From the NCBI RefSeq assembly GCF_001884235.1, contig NZ_MAOI01000065.1, forward strand, positions 111,473-175,472: a DNA stretch of 64,000 bases, read 5' to 3'. Source of the DNA: Bacillus paramycoides (GTDB lineage: Bacteria; Bacillota; Bacilli; Bacillales; Bacillaceae_G). The stretch's first letter is position 1. Each line of letters opens with the position of its first letter. Under the pieces are notes generated by a model. The model had not been told where the DNA came from. It saw nothing but the letters and a program-made list of their open reading frames with translations, and ran no database searches. This document shows positions 48,848 through 58,032 of this stretch, piece by piece. A program made the position numbers and the translations under genes.

Positions 48848-48992
48848 TTACGGACAATAAAACACCCCTTGAAAACTAGAAGATATTAAGAAGTTAGGTG
48901 AGAATCGGGCTGCCGGTAAAATTAAAGAAGGTGTAGGATGAAAATTAGTAGGGATAGGAAAAACTTCCCACTAAATAAAGTTTCAATTTATA
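48848..48992 (+). repeat. degenerate bcr1-like repeat
   Basis: Aligning by eye to the intact bcr1 at 56602-56759: ACAATAAAACACCCCTTGAAAA matches GCAGTAAGACTCCCGCCTCAAAA; AAGAAGTTAGGTG is identical; GCTGCCGGTAAA matches ACTGCCCGTAAA; AAAACTTCCCACTAAATAAAGTTTCAATTTAT matches AAAACCCCCACTGATTAAAGTTTCACTTTAT. An old, diverged copy ending ~50 bp before the response-regulator gene. Confidence 0.7.
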
Positions 48993-49042
48993 ATAGAAAA
49001 AGGAGTGATTTTAGAAGAATATTTTATGGGGAGAAAAGAAGC

Positions 49043-49750
49043 ATGTATAAAATATTAATTGTAGAAGACGATGAGAAAATTGCAGAAATATTAGAGGAAC
49101 ATTTAGAAAGATATGGATATCAATCATTTAGAGCAAGCGATTTACGTCATATAAAAGATGAGTTTGTAAAAATAAATCCACATCTCGTATTACTCGATAT
49201 TAATTTACCGTATTTTGATGGATTTTATTGGTGTCGCCAAATTCGCACAGTATCGAATGCACCAATTATTTTTGTCTCTGCAAGAACAGGGGAGATGGAT
49301 CAAGTCATGGCGATTGAGAATGGCGGAGATGATTATATTACAAAGCCGTTCCATTTAGATATTGTAATGGCAAAGGTGAAGAGTGCACTCCGCCGCGGAT
49401 ACGGTGAGTATGCTTTGGCCGCGGAAAGTGACTGTTTAGGTGTGAATGGGTTGTTATTATTCCCATCACAGCACACAGTAGAGTGGAAAGGTCAACAAAC
49501 GGAACTTACAAAAAATGAGTTTTATTTATTAGAATGTTTAATGAAACAAGCAAATCAATACGTAACACGTGAAGAGCTATTAGAGGCTTTATGGGATGAA
49601 GTAGCTTTTGTTGATGATAATACATTAACCGTAAATGTGAAGCGTGTAAGAAAGAAGTTAGAGGAGCTAGGTATTAAAAGTGCTATTGTAACAAAACGTG
49701 GTTACGGCTATGCGCTCCTTACAGAGTGGGGCGAAGGGCATGAAGGTTAA
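49043..49750 (+). CDS. Bce-type response regulator (OmpR family)
   Basis: 235 residues from ATG 49043 (GGGGAGAAAAG upstream). A longer frame exists but crosses the bcr1-like repeat. The receiver has EDD, the phospho-Asp in LVLLDINLPYFDG and Lys in YITKPF. The C-terminal winged helix ends TLTVNVKRVRKKLEELGI ... KRGYGY. Closest group by layout: BceR/YxdJ regulators of peptide-antibiotic detoxification transporters. Overlaps the kinase gene by 11 bp. Confidence 0.92.
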   Translation: MYKILIVEDDEKIAEILEEHLERYGYQSFRASDLRHIKDEFVKINPHLVLLDINLPYFDGFYWCRQIRTVSNAPIIFVSARTGEMDQVMAIENGGDDYITKPFHLDIVMAKVKSALRRGYGEYALAAESDCLGVNGLLLFPSQHTVEWKGQQTELTKNEFYLLECLMKQANQYVTREELLEALWDEVAFVDDNTLTVNVKRVRKKLEELGIKSAIVTKRGYGYALLTEWGEGHEG

Positions 49751-50822
49751 AAGCTACCTCATAGACCGTTTTTCCTTAATCCTTTCTTACATTATAAGCC
49801 TTTGTTTATTTGGGCTTGTACTGCAGTTACAAAGCCTTTTAGAAAAGAGGTCATTGGACTGGAGTACGTGGCTATATGGACTTTTATTAGGGACAGTTGT
49901 GTTTAGTGTATACCTTATTTACGATTACCGAAAAAGAAGTGTGTTTTTAAAAAGAATAGAACAGTATATTGCCGGTGGACATACATTACACGATGCTTTA
50001 CTCATAGATGCTTCTTATACATTAGAGCAAGAAATGGTCGTTGAAGCGTTCACGTTGCTAAGGCAGCAATATATGAATGAAGTTCATAAGCAGCATGCGA
50101 AAGAGCAACAGCAAATGATTTTTATGAACCAATGGATTCATCAAATGAAAACACCGGTATCTGTTATTGAATTATTGTTACAGAAATATGGTAAGGAACA
50201 CCGTGAAGCAAGGGGAACGATTGAAAGTATTCGTGAAGAAAATAATCGTATTTTAAATGGCTTAGATTTAGCGTTACATATGGCAAGATTAGATCAGTTT
50301 GCGAAGGATTATAAAGTAGAAGTAGTAAATGTTATAGATGTCATTCGAGATATTATTAATGAAAATCGAAAGTCGTTCATTCAATCTTCTGTATTTCCGA
50401 AACTTATGCTTGAAGAAGAGACTTGTATGATTGCGTCTGATAGAAAGTGGCTTAGTATCGCCATGAGTCAAATTGTTGTAAATGCAATTAAGTATACAAA
50501 AATTTCAGAAGCAGAGAAAAAAGAAATTCAATTTCAAATTGAAGAGAAGGATCAAAAGGTGTTACTACATATTAGGGACAATGGAATCGGTATTCCAGAA
50601 CAAGATGTGCAGCGTATATTTGATCCGTTCTTTACGGGAGTAAACGGCCGTAAAACGAGGGAAGCAACTGGAATGGGTTTATATATTACGAAGGAAATTT
50701 GCGATAATTTACATCATGGAATTTATGTACAATCAACAGAAGGTGAAGGGACAACGTTTACGTTCCAATTTGCAAAAGATGAGGAATATCATACATTAAT
50801 GAGAAAAATGACAAAACTGTAA
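49740..50822 (+). CDS. Bce-type intramembrane-sensing histidine kinase
   Basis: 360 residues from ATG 49740 inside the regulator's end. Two membrane helices with almost no extracellular loop (about 12-30 and 42-62), then the His box QWIHQMKTPVSVIE, N box QIVVNAIKYTK, G1 DNGIGIPEQD and G2 GMGLYITKE. Family knowledge: BceS-like kinases sense through their partner permease and not directly. Confidence 0.92.
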   Translation: MKVKSYLIDRFSLILSYIISLCLFGLVLQLQSLLEKRSLDWSTWLYGLLLGTVVFSVYLIYDYRKRSVFLKRIEQYIAGGHTLHDALLIDASYTLEQEMVVEAFTLLRQQYMNEVHKQHAKEQQQMIFMNQWIHQMKTPVSVIELLLQKYGKEHREARGTIESIREENNRILNGLDLALHMARLDQFAKDYKVEVVNVIDVIRDIINENRKSFIQSSVFPKLMLEEETCMIASDRKWLSIAMSQIVVNAIKYTKISEAEKKEIQFQIEEKDQKVLLHIRDNGIGIPEQDVQRIFDPFFTGVNGRKTREATGMGLYITKEICDNLHHGIYVQSTEGEGTTFTFQFAKDEEYHTLMRKMTKL

Positions 50823-50869
50823 GATAACAAAACGTTTTGTAAGGGAAATCACTCGTTTCTTTTTCTTAT

Positions 50870-50915
50870 TTTTCTTATAGTAAATGTAAGAAGAAAACAC
50901 ATAGGGGGATTAGAA
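50870..50915 (+). promoter_or_regulatory. inverted repeat before the ABC genes
   Basis: TTCTTATAG-TAA-ATGTAAGAA forms an imperfect inverted repeat ~15-35 bases before the ATPase start, a possible regulator site or part of the promoter. It is followed by AGGGGG. Confidence 0.3.
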
Positions 50916-51692
50916 ATGAGTGTTCTTGAAGTAAAAGGGTTAACAAAGGTATACCAATCGAAAGGTTCAGTAGCGACGACTGCTTTAAATGATATAAATT
51001 TTAAAATTGAGGAAGGCGAATTTGTAGGAATTATGGGTCCTTCAGGGAGCGGAAAAACAACACTTTTAAATTTATTAGCGACAATTGATAAGCAAACTTC
51101 AGGTCATGTGCTTGTAAATGGTGAAGAAATTAATCAAATGCGTGCTGCAAAATTAGCGGAATTTCGCCGTACACATTTAGGATTTATCTTTCAAGATTTC
51201 AACTTACTTGATACGTTATCCATTAAAGAAAATATTATTTTACCACTTGTTATGGCGAAGAAATCTGTAAATGAAATTGATACGAAAGTACTTGAGATTG
51301 CGAAGTTTTTGAATATCGAAGGTATTTTAAATAAGAAAGTATATGAAGTGTCTGGGGGACAACAACAGCGCGCAGCAGCAGCGAGAGCAATTATTCATGA
51401 CCCAACATTAATTTTGGCAGATGAGCCAACAGGAAACTTAGACTCTAAGTCTGCGAAATCATTAATGGGTGCTCTGCAAGATTTACATGAGCAAAAAAAA
51501 GTAACAATTGCAATGGTAACGCACGATCCAGTAGCAGCTAGTTATTGCGAACGTATCCTCTTCATTCGCGATGGAGAAATTTTCTCAGAAATACATAAAG
51601 GAAGAACGAAGCAAGCCTTTTTCCAAGAAATTTTAGACGTACTTGCGATGCTAGGAGGAGAATATCATGAACTTTCGCCAGCTCGCGCTTAG
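50916..51692 (+). CDS. ABC transporter ATPase, BceA-like
   Basis: 258 residues, MacB/BceA class. Walker A GPSGSGKTT, Q loop FQDFNLLD, signature VSGGQQQRAAAARA, Walker B LILADEPTGNLDSK, H loop MVTHDP. Should power one or both permeases encoded next; overlaps the first by 26 bp. Confidence 0.95.
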   Translation: MSVLEVKGLTKVYQSKGSVATTALNDINFKIEEGEFVGIMGPSGSGKTTLLNLLATIDKQTSGHVLVNGEEINQMRAAKLAEFRRTHLGFIFQDFNLLDTLSIKENIILPLVMAKKSVNEIDTKVLEIAKFLNIEGILNKKVYEVSGGQQQRAAAARAIIHDPTLILADEPTGNLDSKSAKSLMGALQDLHEQKKVTIAMVTHDPVAASYCERILFIRDGEIFSEIHKGRTKQAFFQEILDVLAMLGGEYHELSPARA

Positions 51693-53589
51693 TAACGTAA
51701 AAGGAAATTGGCGTAATTATAAAGCATTCCTTATTAGTAGTTGTTTATCAATCGTAGTATTTTTCATGTATGCTTCCTTCATTTATCATCCAGATGTCGT
51801 GAGTGGTAATATTAGTATGAAAACGATGATTACAAAAGGATTAGAATCGATGAATTATATCGTAGTCATCTTCTCAGCACTCTTTATTTTATATGCAAAT
51901 TCAACGTTTTTACGAGCAAGAAAAAAAGAGTTTGGCTTATTAACGTTAATAGGCGGAACGAAGTCTCAACTTGGCAGAATGATTATATTAGAACAATTGA
52001 TGTTAGGTAGTATTGCCATTGTAGCAGGTATTGGAATTGGAATGCTTTGTTCAAAACTGTTTTTCCAAGCACTGAGTGTATTACTAAAGGTTGATAAAAC
52101 ACTTCCGCTTGTGTGGAATAGTAAAGCAATTCTTATTACAGCTGGTGTGTACTTTATTCTCTTTTTAATATTATCATTGTTTAGTGTTTGGACAGTAGGA
52201 CGCTTGCAAATCATTGATTTATTAAGAGAAGCAAGAAAACAAAAAGTGGAGCCTTTTGCATTTACATGGCTATGTGTAGCCGGTATAGGATGTCTCATTG
52301 CTGCATACGTCCTTTGCTTCCAAGTAACAATTATGAATTTTATGATGTATTTCTTACCGATTGTAGGGCTGACAATTGGCGGAACGTATTTACTATTTAC
52401 ACAAGGAAGTACGGTCGTATTAAAAGCATTGCAAAAAAGAAAGCAATCTTTCTATACGTACCCAAATATGTTCGTACTTAGCAATCTTATTTATAAAATG
52501 AAAGACAATGCTCGTTTTCTATTTGTCATTTCTATTATTACGGCGGTTGTTTCTTCAGCAGTTGGCACACTTTACGTATATTTTGAAAATATGAGTGCGA
52601 AAACGGTAGATATTACGCCGCATGCTATTTCATATGAGGAAAAGGGTATAAATACACATAACATTATTAATGAAGATAAAGTACAAGAGATTGTAAAAAA
52701 ACATGGATTTGAAGATGCTCGAAAATTAACTTTCGTAAAACTACCTGCAACGCAGAAAGTAACGTTTTTTAACAGTGAACATGAAGTACCAACTGCAGTT
52801 ATTTCAGAGAAAGTATATAATGCGGAAGTGCGTAAACAAAAAAGGGAAGAAGTTAGAGAAGTTCATAATGCACCAGGTAGTGCGACGATGATCATGAGTG
52901 ATATGACAAATGATATAGTAAAGATAGATCGTACGAAGCCATATGAAGTTACAATGAATGGCCAAAAACAGTCTGTTCAGTTAAATGAACCAACTTCATA
53001 TTCGGTGTTTAATGATGACGATTATCTCATTGTGAATGATCAAGATTTTGAGAAATATGCAAAGCTCGTACCAGATGAAGAAAAGACGAAATATTACGGT
53101 TATTATATTGAAGATTGGAAAAGTACAGAAGACCTTGTGCTAGATTTGAAAAAGGAAATTGCACCAGAAAAACAAGGAGAGTTGAAAAGCTCAGTGCTTG
53201 CTTATAAAGATATAAGAGAGGCAGGAGCAATTACAATGTTCATCGGTTTCTTCGTAGCAGTACTGTTCTTCTTCTTCGCTTGTAGTATGACATACTTTAA
53301 ATGGTTTAACGATAAAGAACAAGATCGTATTCAATTTAAGTCGTTAAAGAGAATCGGTATGACAGATAAGGAAATCCGCAAAATTGCAATTCGACAAATG
53401 GGCGTTATCTTCTTTATCCCGATTATAATCGGTGCGATTCATAGTGGATTTGCTCTTCATACGTTAGGAAAAATGCTTTATATCGATTTATGGAAATCAG
53501 GTGCGATTGTAATAGGGGCTTATATTTTAGCTTCTGCCATTTACTTTATGATTGCGCAAAGAGGATATTTAAAACACGTAAAAAGCTAG
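51667..53589 (+). CDS. ABC permease 1, BceB-like
   Basis: 640 residues. Ten membrane helices in FtsX arrangement with a large extracellular domain (about 305-510) between helices 7 and 8, the BceB mark. Begins MNFRQLALSNVKGNWRNYKA. Together with BceA-like ATPases it binds and detoxifies cell-wall-active peptides and signals to the kinase. The ribosome site AGGAGG lies inside the ATPase gene. Confidence 0.92.
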   Translation: MNFRQLALSNVKGNWRNYKAFLISSCLSIVVFFMYASFIYHPDVVSGNISMKTMITKGLESMNYIVVIFSALFILYANSTFLRARKKEFGLLTLIGGTKSQLGRMIILEQLMLGSIAIVAGIGIGMLCSKLFFQALSVLLKVDKTLPLVWNSKAILITAGVYFILFLILSLFSVWTVGRLQIIDLLREARKQKVEPFAFTWLCVAGIGCLIAAYVLCFQVTIMNFMMYFLPIVGLTIGGTYLLFTQGSTVVLKALQKRKQSFYTYPNMFVLSNLIYKMKDNARFLFVISIITAVVSSAVGTLYVYFENMSAKTVDITPHAISYEEKGINTHNIINEDKVQEIVKKHGFEDARKLTFVKLPATQKVTFFNSEHEVPTAVISEKVYNAEVRKQKREEVREVHNAPGSATMIMSDMTNDIVKIDRTKPYEVTMNGQKQSVQLNEPTSYSVFNDDDYLIVNDQDFEKYAKLVPDEEKTKYYGYYIEDWKSTEDLVLDLKKEIAPEKQGELKSSVLAYKDIREAGAITMFIGFFVAVLFFFFACSMTYFKWFNDKEQDRIQFKSLKRIGMTDKEIRKIAIRQMGVIFFIPIIIGAIHSGFALHTLGKMLYIDLWKSGAIVIGAYILASAIYFMIAQRGYLKHVKS

Positions 53590-53609
53590 GGAAACCTCTA
53601 GCTTTTTAC
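53578..53609 (+). terminator. hairpin between the two permease genes
   Basis: GTAAAAAGCTAG/CTAGCTTTTTAC, overlapping the first permease's stop. It may attenuate transcription into the second permease. Confidence 0.7.
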
Positions 53610-53638
53610 GTATGTAGTAAGTTACAGGAGGACGATAG

Positions 53639-55552
53639 ATGAACATTCGGCAACTAGCGATGCAAAATATAAAGGGGAATTGGCGTAATTATAAAGTGTT
53701 TTTCTTAAGTAGTTGTTTTGCAATATTTGCTTCTTATGCATATATGTCTGTAATTGTACATCCGTATATGCAAGAAACGATGTGGTATCAAAACGTACGC
53801 TGGGGACTTATCCTATGTAATGTTATAATTATTTCTTTTTTCGTTATATTTATTTTGTATTCTACTTCTATTTTCATAGAAGCACGTAAGAAAGAATTAG
53901 GACTATATATGTTAATGGGAGCGACGAGGTCTAACGTAATAGGAGTAATTATGACCGAGCAAATGTTGATTGGGATTTTTGCTAACATTTTCGGTATTGG
54001 GCTTGGCATGATCTTTTTGAAGCTCTTCTTTATGGTATTTAGCATGTTACTTCGTCTTCCGAAAGAACTCACTGTCATATTAGACGTAAGAGCAATTGGT
54101 GTAACGTTTGTTACATATATGGTCGTATTTATTGTCTTATCTTTTATAAGTGCTTTACGTATATGGAATATAAAAATCATTCGGTTATTAAAAGAATTTC
54201 GAACAGATAAAAGAGAAAGAAAAACATCGAAGTGGCTTTGTTTATTCGGATTTGCTTGTTTAGGGACGGGATATGCGTTAGCGCTACAAGTGACGATACA
54301 AACGATAGCATTATACTTTTTTCCTGTGTCTATACTTGTCTTTTTCGGAACGTACTTTTCTTTTACACACGGAGCTACCCAAGTGTTAGAAATGATAAAG
54401 CGAAATAAAAAGATTATGTATACATATCCGTATTTATTTATAGTGAATCAATTGTCACATCGAATGAAGGAAAATGGTCGCTTTTTCTTTCTGATGTCTA
54501 TGGCAACGACGTTTGTTGTTACAGCAACAGGTACGGTGTTCTTATATTTTTCTAGCATGCAAGATATGTGGCGAGATGGAGGAGTGCACTCGTTTTCTTA
54601 CATAGAGAAAGGTACTTCTTCTCACGAAGTCTTTGAGGAAGGTACGGTTGAAAAATTACTGCATCAATATGGGTATGATGATTTTCAATCTATGAGTTTT
54701 GTTGGAGTGTATGCATCTTTTCAGTCCAATAAGGGAGAAACAGAAGTTGCACCGTTTATAAAGGAAAGTGAATACAATCAAGAGGCGAGAAAACAAAAAC
54801 AGAAAACGTATCATCCAAAAAAAGGTACAGTGACACTCGTTTATTATAATAAACGCAATAATCCGAATGTATATAATCAAAAAGAGATTCAATTACAAGT
54901 AATGAATCAAACGTATCCATTCGTATTTAACGGTCAGAAAGAAGGGGTGAAATTTAACCATCACCCTGCGCACATTAACGGTCTGTTTTTCGTCATGAAT
55001 GATGAAGATTTTGATAGCATAGCAAATAAAATTCCGGATTCTGAAAAACTGATGTATAGAGGATACACATTACCAAATATCGAAAATACGAAAGAATTAA
55101 ATGAAGATTTACGGAAACATATGAAACAAGATAATAATAATGCATTTCGAAGTAATATGGAGTTATATGTGAATATGAAAGAAGGCGGCGATATTACTCT
55201 ATTTGTAGGTTCATTCATTAGTATATTATTCTTTCTTACTTCATGTAGCATCGTATATTTTAAATGGTTTCATAATATTGCATCGGACCGAAAGCAGTAC
55301 GGTGCACTATCTAAACTTGGAATGACGAAGGAAGAAGTGTGGAAGGTTTCTCGTTGGCAATTGTGTATGCTATTTTTTGCGCCAATTATAGTAGGGAGTA
55401 TGCATAGTGCAGTTGCGTTATATACGTTTCATAATACTCTCTTTATGGATGGTTCATTAAGAAAAGTAGGCTTGTTTATTTTGTTTTATATCGCCGCATG
55501 CATCATTTATTTCTTTTTCGCTCAAAGAGAATATAGGAAACATTTAGACTAG
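53639..55552 (+). CDS. ABC permease 2, BceB-like paralogue
   Basis: 637 residues with the same plan as permease 1: start MNIRQLAMQNIKGNWRNYKV, FxxSSCxxI first helix, extracellular domain about 305-505, C-terminal CSIVYFKWFHN helix region. The extracellular domains are clearly diverged while the membrane parts align. No second ATPase gene is present. AGGAGGACG precedes the ATG; the 49-bp gap holds only a hairpin. Confidence 0.92.
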   Translation: MNIRQLAMQNIKGNWRNYKVFFLSSCFAIFASYAYMSVIVHPYMQETMWYQNVRWGLILCNVIIISFFVIFILYSTSIFIEARKKELGLYMLMGATRSNVIGVIMTEQMLIGIFANIFGIGLGMIFLKLFFMVFSMLLRLPKELTVILDVRAIGVTFVTYMVVFIVLSFISALRIWNIKIIRLLKEFRTDKRERKTSKWLCLFGFACLGTGYALALQVTIQTIALYFFPVSILVFFGTYFSFTHGATQVLEMIKRNKKIMYTYPYLFIVNQLSHRMKENGRFFFLMSMATTFVVTATGTVFLYFSSMQDMWRDGGVHSFSYIEKGTSSHEVFEEGTVEKLLHQYGYDDFQSMSFVGVYASFQSNKGETEVAPFIKESEYNQEARKQKQKTYHPKKGTVTLVYYNKRNNPNVYNQKEIQLQVMNQTYPFVFNGQKEGVKFNHHPAHINGLFFVMNDEDFDSIANKIPDSEKLMYRGYTLPNIENTKELNEDLRKHMKQDNNNAFRSNMELYVNMKEGGDITLFVGSFISILFFLTSCSIVYFKWFHNIASDRKQYGALSKLGMTKEEVWKVSRWQLCMLFFAPIIVGSMHSAVALYTFHNTLFMDGSLRKVGLFILFYIAACIIYFFFAQREYRKHLD

Positions 55553-55572
55553 CGGATGCTAGTCTTTTTTAA
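55546..55572 (+). terminator. terminator after permease 2
   Basis: AGACTAGC-GGAT-GCTAGTCT with TTTTTT. Confidence 0.88.
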
Positions 55573-55648
55573 ATATTCGAAATTTACATAGAAGAATATA
55601 AAAAAGTATGGTATAACAGTAAGAAAACGAAAAAGAGGGGAAAAGACG

Positions 55649-56500
55649 ATGATTCGAGTAGGATATTTAGGACCAGAGGCAACATTTACAAATATGGCGG
55701 TGAGTCGTTTTTTTCCGGAAGCAGAGCATGTACCGTATCGAACGATTCCAGATTGTATTGATGCAGCTGCAAATGAAAATGTAGATTATGCGGTTGTACC
55801 GTTAGAGAACGCCATAGAAGGTTCGGTTAATATAACGGTTGACTATCTTGTACATGAGCAGCCGCTTTCTATTGTAGGAGAAATTACAGTGCCAATTCAG
55901 CAACATTTACTCGTGCATCCACATTATGAAGAAGTGTGGAAAGAAGTATATGCTGTGCATTCTCATCCACATGCTATTGCACAGTGTCATAAGTTTTTAA
56001 ATGAGGAATTAAAAGGCATAACGGTTCGAGATATGACATCAACAAGCGCAGCTGCACAATATGTGAAAGAACATCCCGAAGAAAAAATTGCAGCTATTGC
56101 AAATGAGGCAGCGGCAGAAAAGTACGGATTAACAATTGTAAGGCGTGACATTCATACGCATAAAAACAATCATACACGTTTTCTTGTCTTGCATAAGAAA
56201 AAAAGAGCGGCACTCCCAAATAACGGAGAAAACCGCGGAGAGAAAACAACGCTTATGATAACGTTACCTGCGGATTATGCAGGAGCGCTATATCAAGTGT
56301 TATCAGCTTTCGCATGGAGAAAATTAAACTTATCAAAAATCGAATCTCGCCCGATGAAAACAGGTCTTGGCAATTACTTTTTCCTAATCGATGTAGATAA
56401 AGCATATGATGATGTATTATTGCCAGGCGTAACGATGGAACTTGAAGCACTTGGGTTTTCTGTTACTGTGCTGGGGAGTTATTCTTCTTATTGGTTGTAG
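55649..56500 (+). CDS. pheA: prephenate dehydratase
   Basis: 283 residues. Converts prephenate to phenylpyruvate for phenylalanine. GYLGPEATFTNMAV start, VPLENAIEGSVN, the catalytic-site motif DMTSTSAAAQYV, then an ACT regulatory domain (GALYQVLSAFAWRKLNLSKIESRP) for feedback by Phe. AGAGGGG precedes ATG. pheB, adjacent in B. subtilis, is missing. Confidence 0.95.
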   Translation: MIRVGYLGPEATFTNMAVSRFFPEAEHVPYRTIPDCIDAAANENVDYAVVPLENAIEGSVNITVDYLVHEQPLSIVGEITVPIQQHLLVHPHYEEVWKEVYAVHSHPHAIAQCHKFLNEELKGITVRDMTSTSAAAQYVKEHPEEKIAAIANEAAAEKYGLTIVRRDIHTHKNNHTRFLVLHKKKRAALPNNGENRGEKTTLMITLPADYAGALYQVLSAFAWRKLNLSKIESRPMKTGLGNYFFLIDVDKAYDDVLLPGVTMELEALGFSVTVLGSYSSYWL

Positions 56501-56573
56501 AGGTGAGGGGTGTTGGTATTTGTCGAATCGCCGATATAATTTCATTTAATAGTATGCTTTGTGCTAGATTAAT

Positions 56574-56605
56574 AAAATCCCACCAGTAAATGGTGGGATT
56601 TTTTA
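56574..56605 (+). terminator. terminator after pheA
   Basis: AAAATCCCACCA/TGGTGGGATTTT with T-run; its T-run merges with the left TTTAT of the bcr1 element. Confidence 0.88.
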
Positions 56606-56759
56606 TCCCGCTATTTGTGGGCAGTAAGACTCCCGCCTCAAAATTCGGCTGGAGCAAAGAAGTTAGGTGGGAGATCAACTGCCCGTAAACGCCCGATTGG
56701 TTCAACTAATAATCAGTGGGGGATGAACAAAACCCCCACTGATTAAAGTTTCACTTTAT
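56602..56759 (+). repeat. bcr1 element with TTTAT duplication
   Basis: About 150 bp from CCCGCTATTTGTGGGCAGTA to CCCCCACTGATTAAAGTTTC AC, flanked by TTTAT at 56602-56606 and TTTAT at 56755-56759. I recognise this as bcr1, a dispersed mobile repeat of the B. cereus group. Internal inverted repeats: CCCGC..GTGGG near the 5' end and ATCAGTGGGGG/CCCCCACTGAT near the 3' end. The right TTTAT overlaps the stop codon of the reverse-strand MOSC gene. Confidence 0.9.
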
Positions 56760-57403
56760 ATTAACTTCGCAAGACGATCCTCTAACTGCTCACGCCAAAC
56801 ATCAGCTAGTTCTGGGACAGCAAGGATCTTCTCAATGCTATCTTTATCTTTTCTATTATGAAAATAGATTTCGTTAGAGAAAGAAACAGAAACATTGCTC
56901 GGTTGACGTTCTAGTAATGTAATTTTAGAATCTTTACGTACGGTACCTTCTTGAAGAACACGGCATAAGTAGCCGGTATATCCAGTTGCTACAATGCGTG
57001 GTAAAATGCCTGGAATGCCAAGACGTTTTGAAATTGTGCTACAGGGTACGCGAGCTTGTGTGACTTGAATGATTGCTTCGCCTAGTTGATATGTATCTCC
57101 GATACAAACATCACGCTCTAACATATTTGTTACGGTAATGTTTTCGCCAAATGTGGAAGCTGGGAGCGTTGTTTGAAATTCCTTTTCCCATAGTGCGTAA
57201 TGTTCATGTGGATACACACAAACAGCGCGGTCAGGTCCACCGTGATGTTTTAAATCTGCTACATCATCACCACGGAAGCCGTCTTTTGAGAGAAAAGCTT
57301 CTTCTGTAAGTTCTTTACATATACCTGTAATCATTTCTTTATCTTCGCTATATTTCATTTGTTTCGGTTTGCCAATGCTAAAGTGAACGAGTTCAATTCC
57401 CAT
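56756..57403 (-). CDS. MOSC domain protein (YiiM-like)
   Basis: 215 residues. MOSC sulfurase-C-terminal fold with the conserved Cys in TQARVPCSTISKRLG and the N-terminal GFRGDDVADLKHHGGPDRAV motif, followed by HEHYALWEKEF and FGENITV. Family knowledge: molybdenum-cofactor-binding; YiiM-type proteins reduce N-hydroxylated compounds. The last codons ..KLI-stop lie at the bcr1 edge, with TAA inside the duplicated TTTAT. AAAGGAG precedes the ATG on the reverse strand. Confidence 0.9.
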   Translation of the reverse strand: MGIELVHFSIGKPKQMKYSEDKEMITGICKELTEEAFLSKDGFRGDDVADLKHHGGPDRAVCVYPHEHYALWEKEFQTTLPASTFGENITVTNMLERDVCIGDTYQLGEAIIQVTQARVPCSTISKRLGIPGILPRIVATGYTGYLCRVLQEGTVRKDSKITLLERQPSNVSVSFSNEIYFHNRKDKDSIEKILAVPELADVWREQLEDRLAKLI

Positions 57404-57449
57404 AGTTGATCTCCTTTATAATTGTTTACAATATTATATCATCTACAAA

Positions 57450-57487
57450 ATAAAAGCACAGAGATTGATGAAAAACTCTGTGCTTTA
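57450..57487 (-). terminator. terminator of nifS-niaR
   Basis: AAAGCACAGAG/CTCTGTGCTTT, followed on the reverse strand by TATTTTG. Confidence 0.85.
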
Positions 57488-57489
57488 CA

Positions 57490-58032
57490 TTAATAAACGA
57501 GAAACCCAGCTCGATCTAGTGCATCACAAGCTGCATCTAATTTTTCTTTAGAATCTGCTTCAATTGTATGTAAGTGAATACCATCTGTTAGCTGAGAAAG
57601 GTAAGAAGCGTTAGTGTTTTCGATTTTTTGTAAATATTGCTCTACATCAAAGCGATTACTTACCATAATCGATGCTGTTAAGTCACCGTATACAGGATGC
57701 TCAACTTTTACGTCTTTAATCGTAACGCCGTGGTCAACTAACATTGTAAGTTCTTGACGTACTTCTGCTGGTTTATGTTGGCATACGATTACACGTTCAA
57801 AAGCTTGTTGTTTCGCTTGTGGTTTTAAATATAAATACCCTTGTGCAGTCGCAATAATTGGTTCATTTCGTGCTTTTAGTAAGGAAATATCTTGAACGAT
57901 AACTTGCCTACTTACATTCGTCTTTTTAGATAGTTCACTTCCTGATAACGGTTCATTTGCAGCAAGAAGCCATTGCAGGATGAGCTGTCGTCTTTCTTCA
58001 CCTAAAATCTTTTTTTGATCATTTTGTTTCAT
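57490..58032 (-). CDS. niaR: NiaR, repressor of NAD biosynthesis
   Basis: 180 residues. N-terminal HTH_11 domain (RRQLILQWLLAANEPLSGSE), then the 3H domain with its conserved His in VCQHKP, LVDHGVTIKD, VEHPVYGDL and GIHLHTIEA. Family knowledge: with nicotinic acid bound it represses nad genes. Shares one base with the upstream nifS stop on the same strand; divergent from nadBCA across a palindrome. Confidence 0.94.
   Translation of the reverse strand: MKQNDQKKILGEERRQLILQWLLAANEPLSGSELSKKTNVSRQVIVQDISLLKARNEPIIATAQGYLYLKPQAKQQAFERVIVCQHKPAEVRQELTMLVDHGVTIKDVKVEHPVYGDLTASIMVSNRFDVEQYLQKIENTNASYLSQLTDGIHLHTIEADSKEKLDAACDALDRAGFLVY

Noticed and set aside
48938-49042. Extended N-terminus of the response regulator
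   Set aside because: The upstream part translates the decayed bcr1-like repeat and has no receiver homology; ATG 49043 has a proper ribosome site and gives normal receiver length.
53578-53609. True operon end between the two permeases
   Set aside because: The hairpin is symmetrical with only a short T-run and the next gene has no clear promoter in 49 bp, so partial read-through is more likely than full termination.
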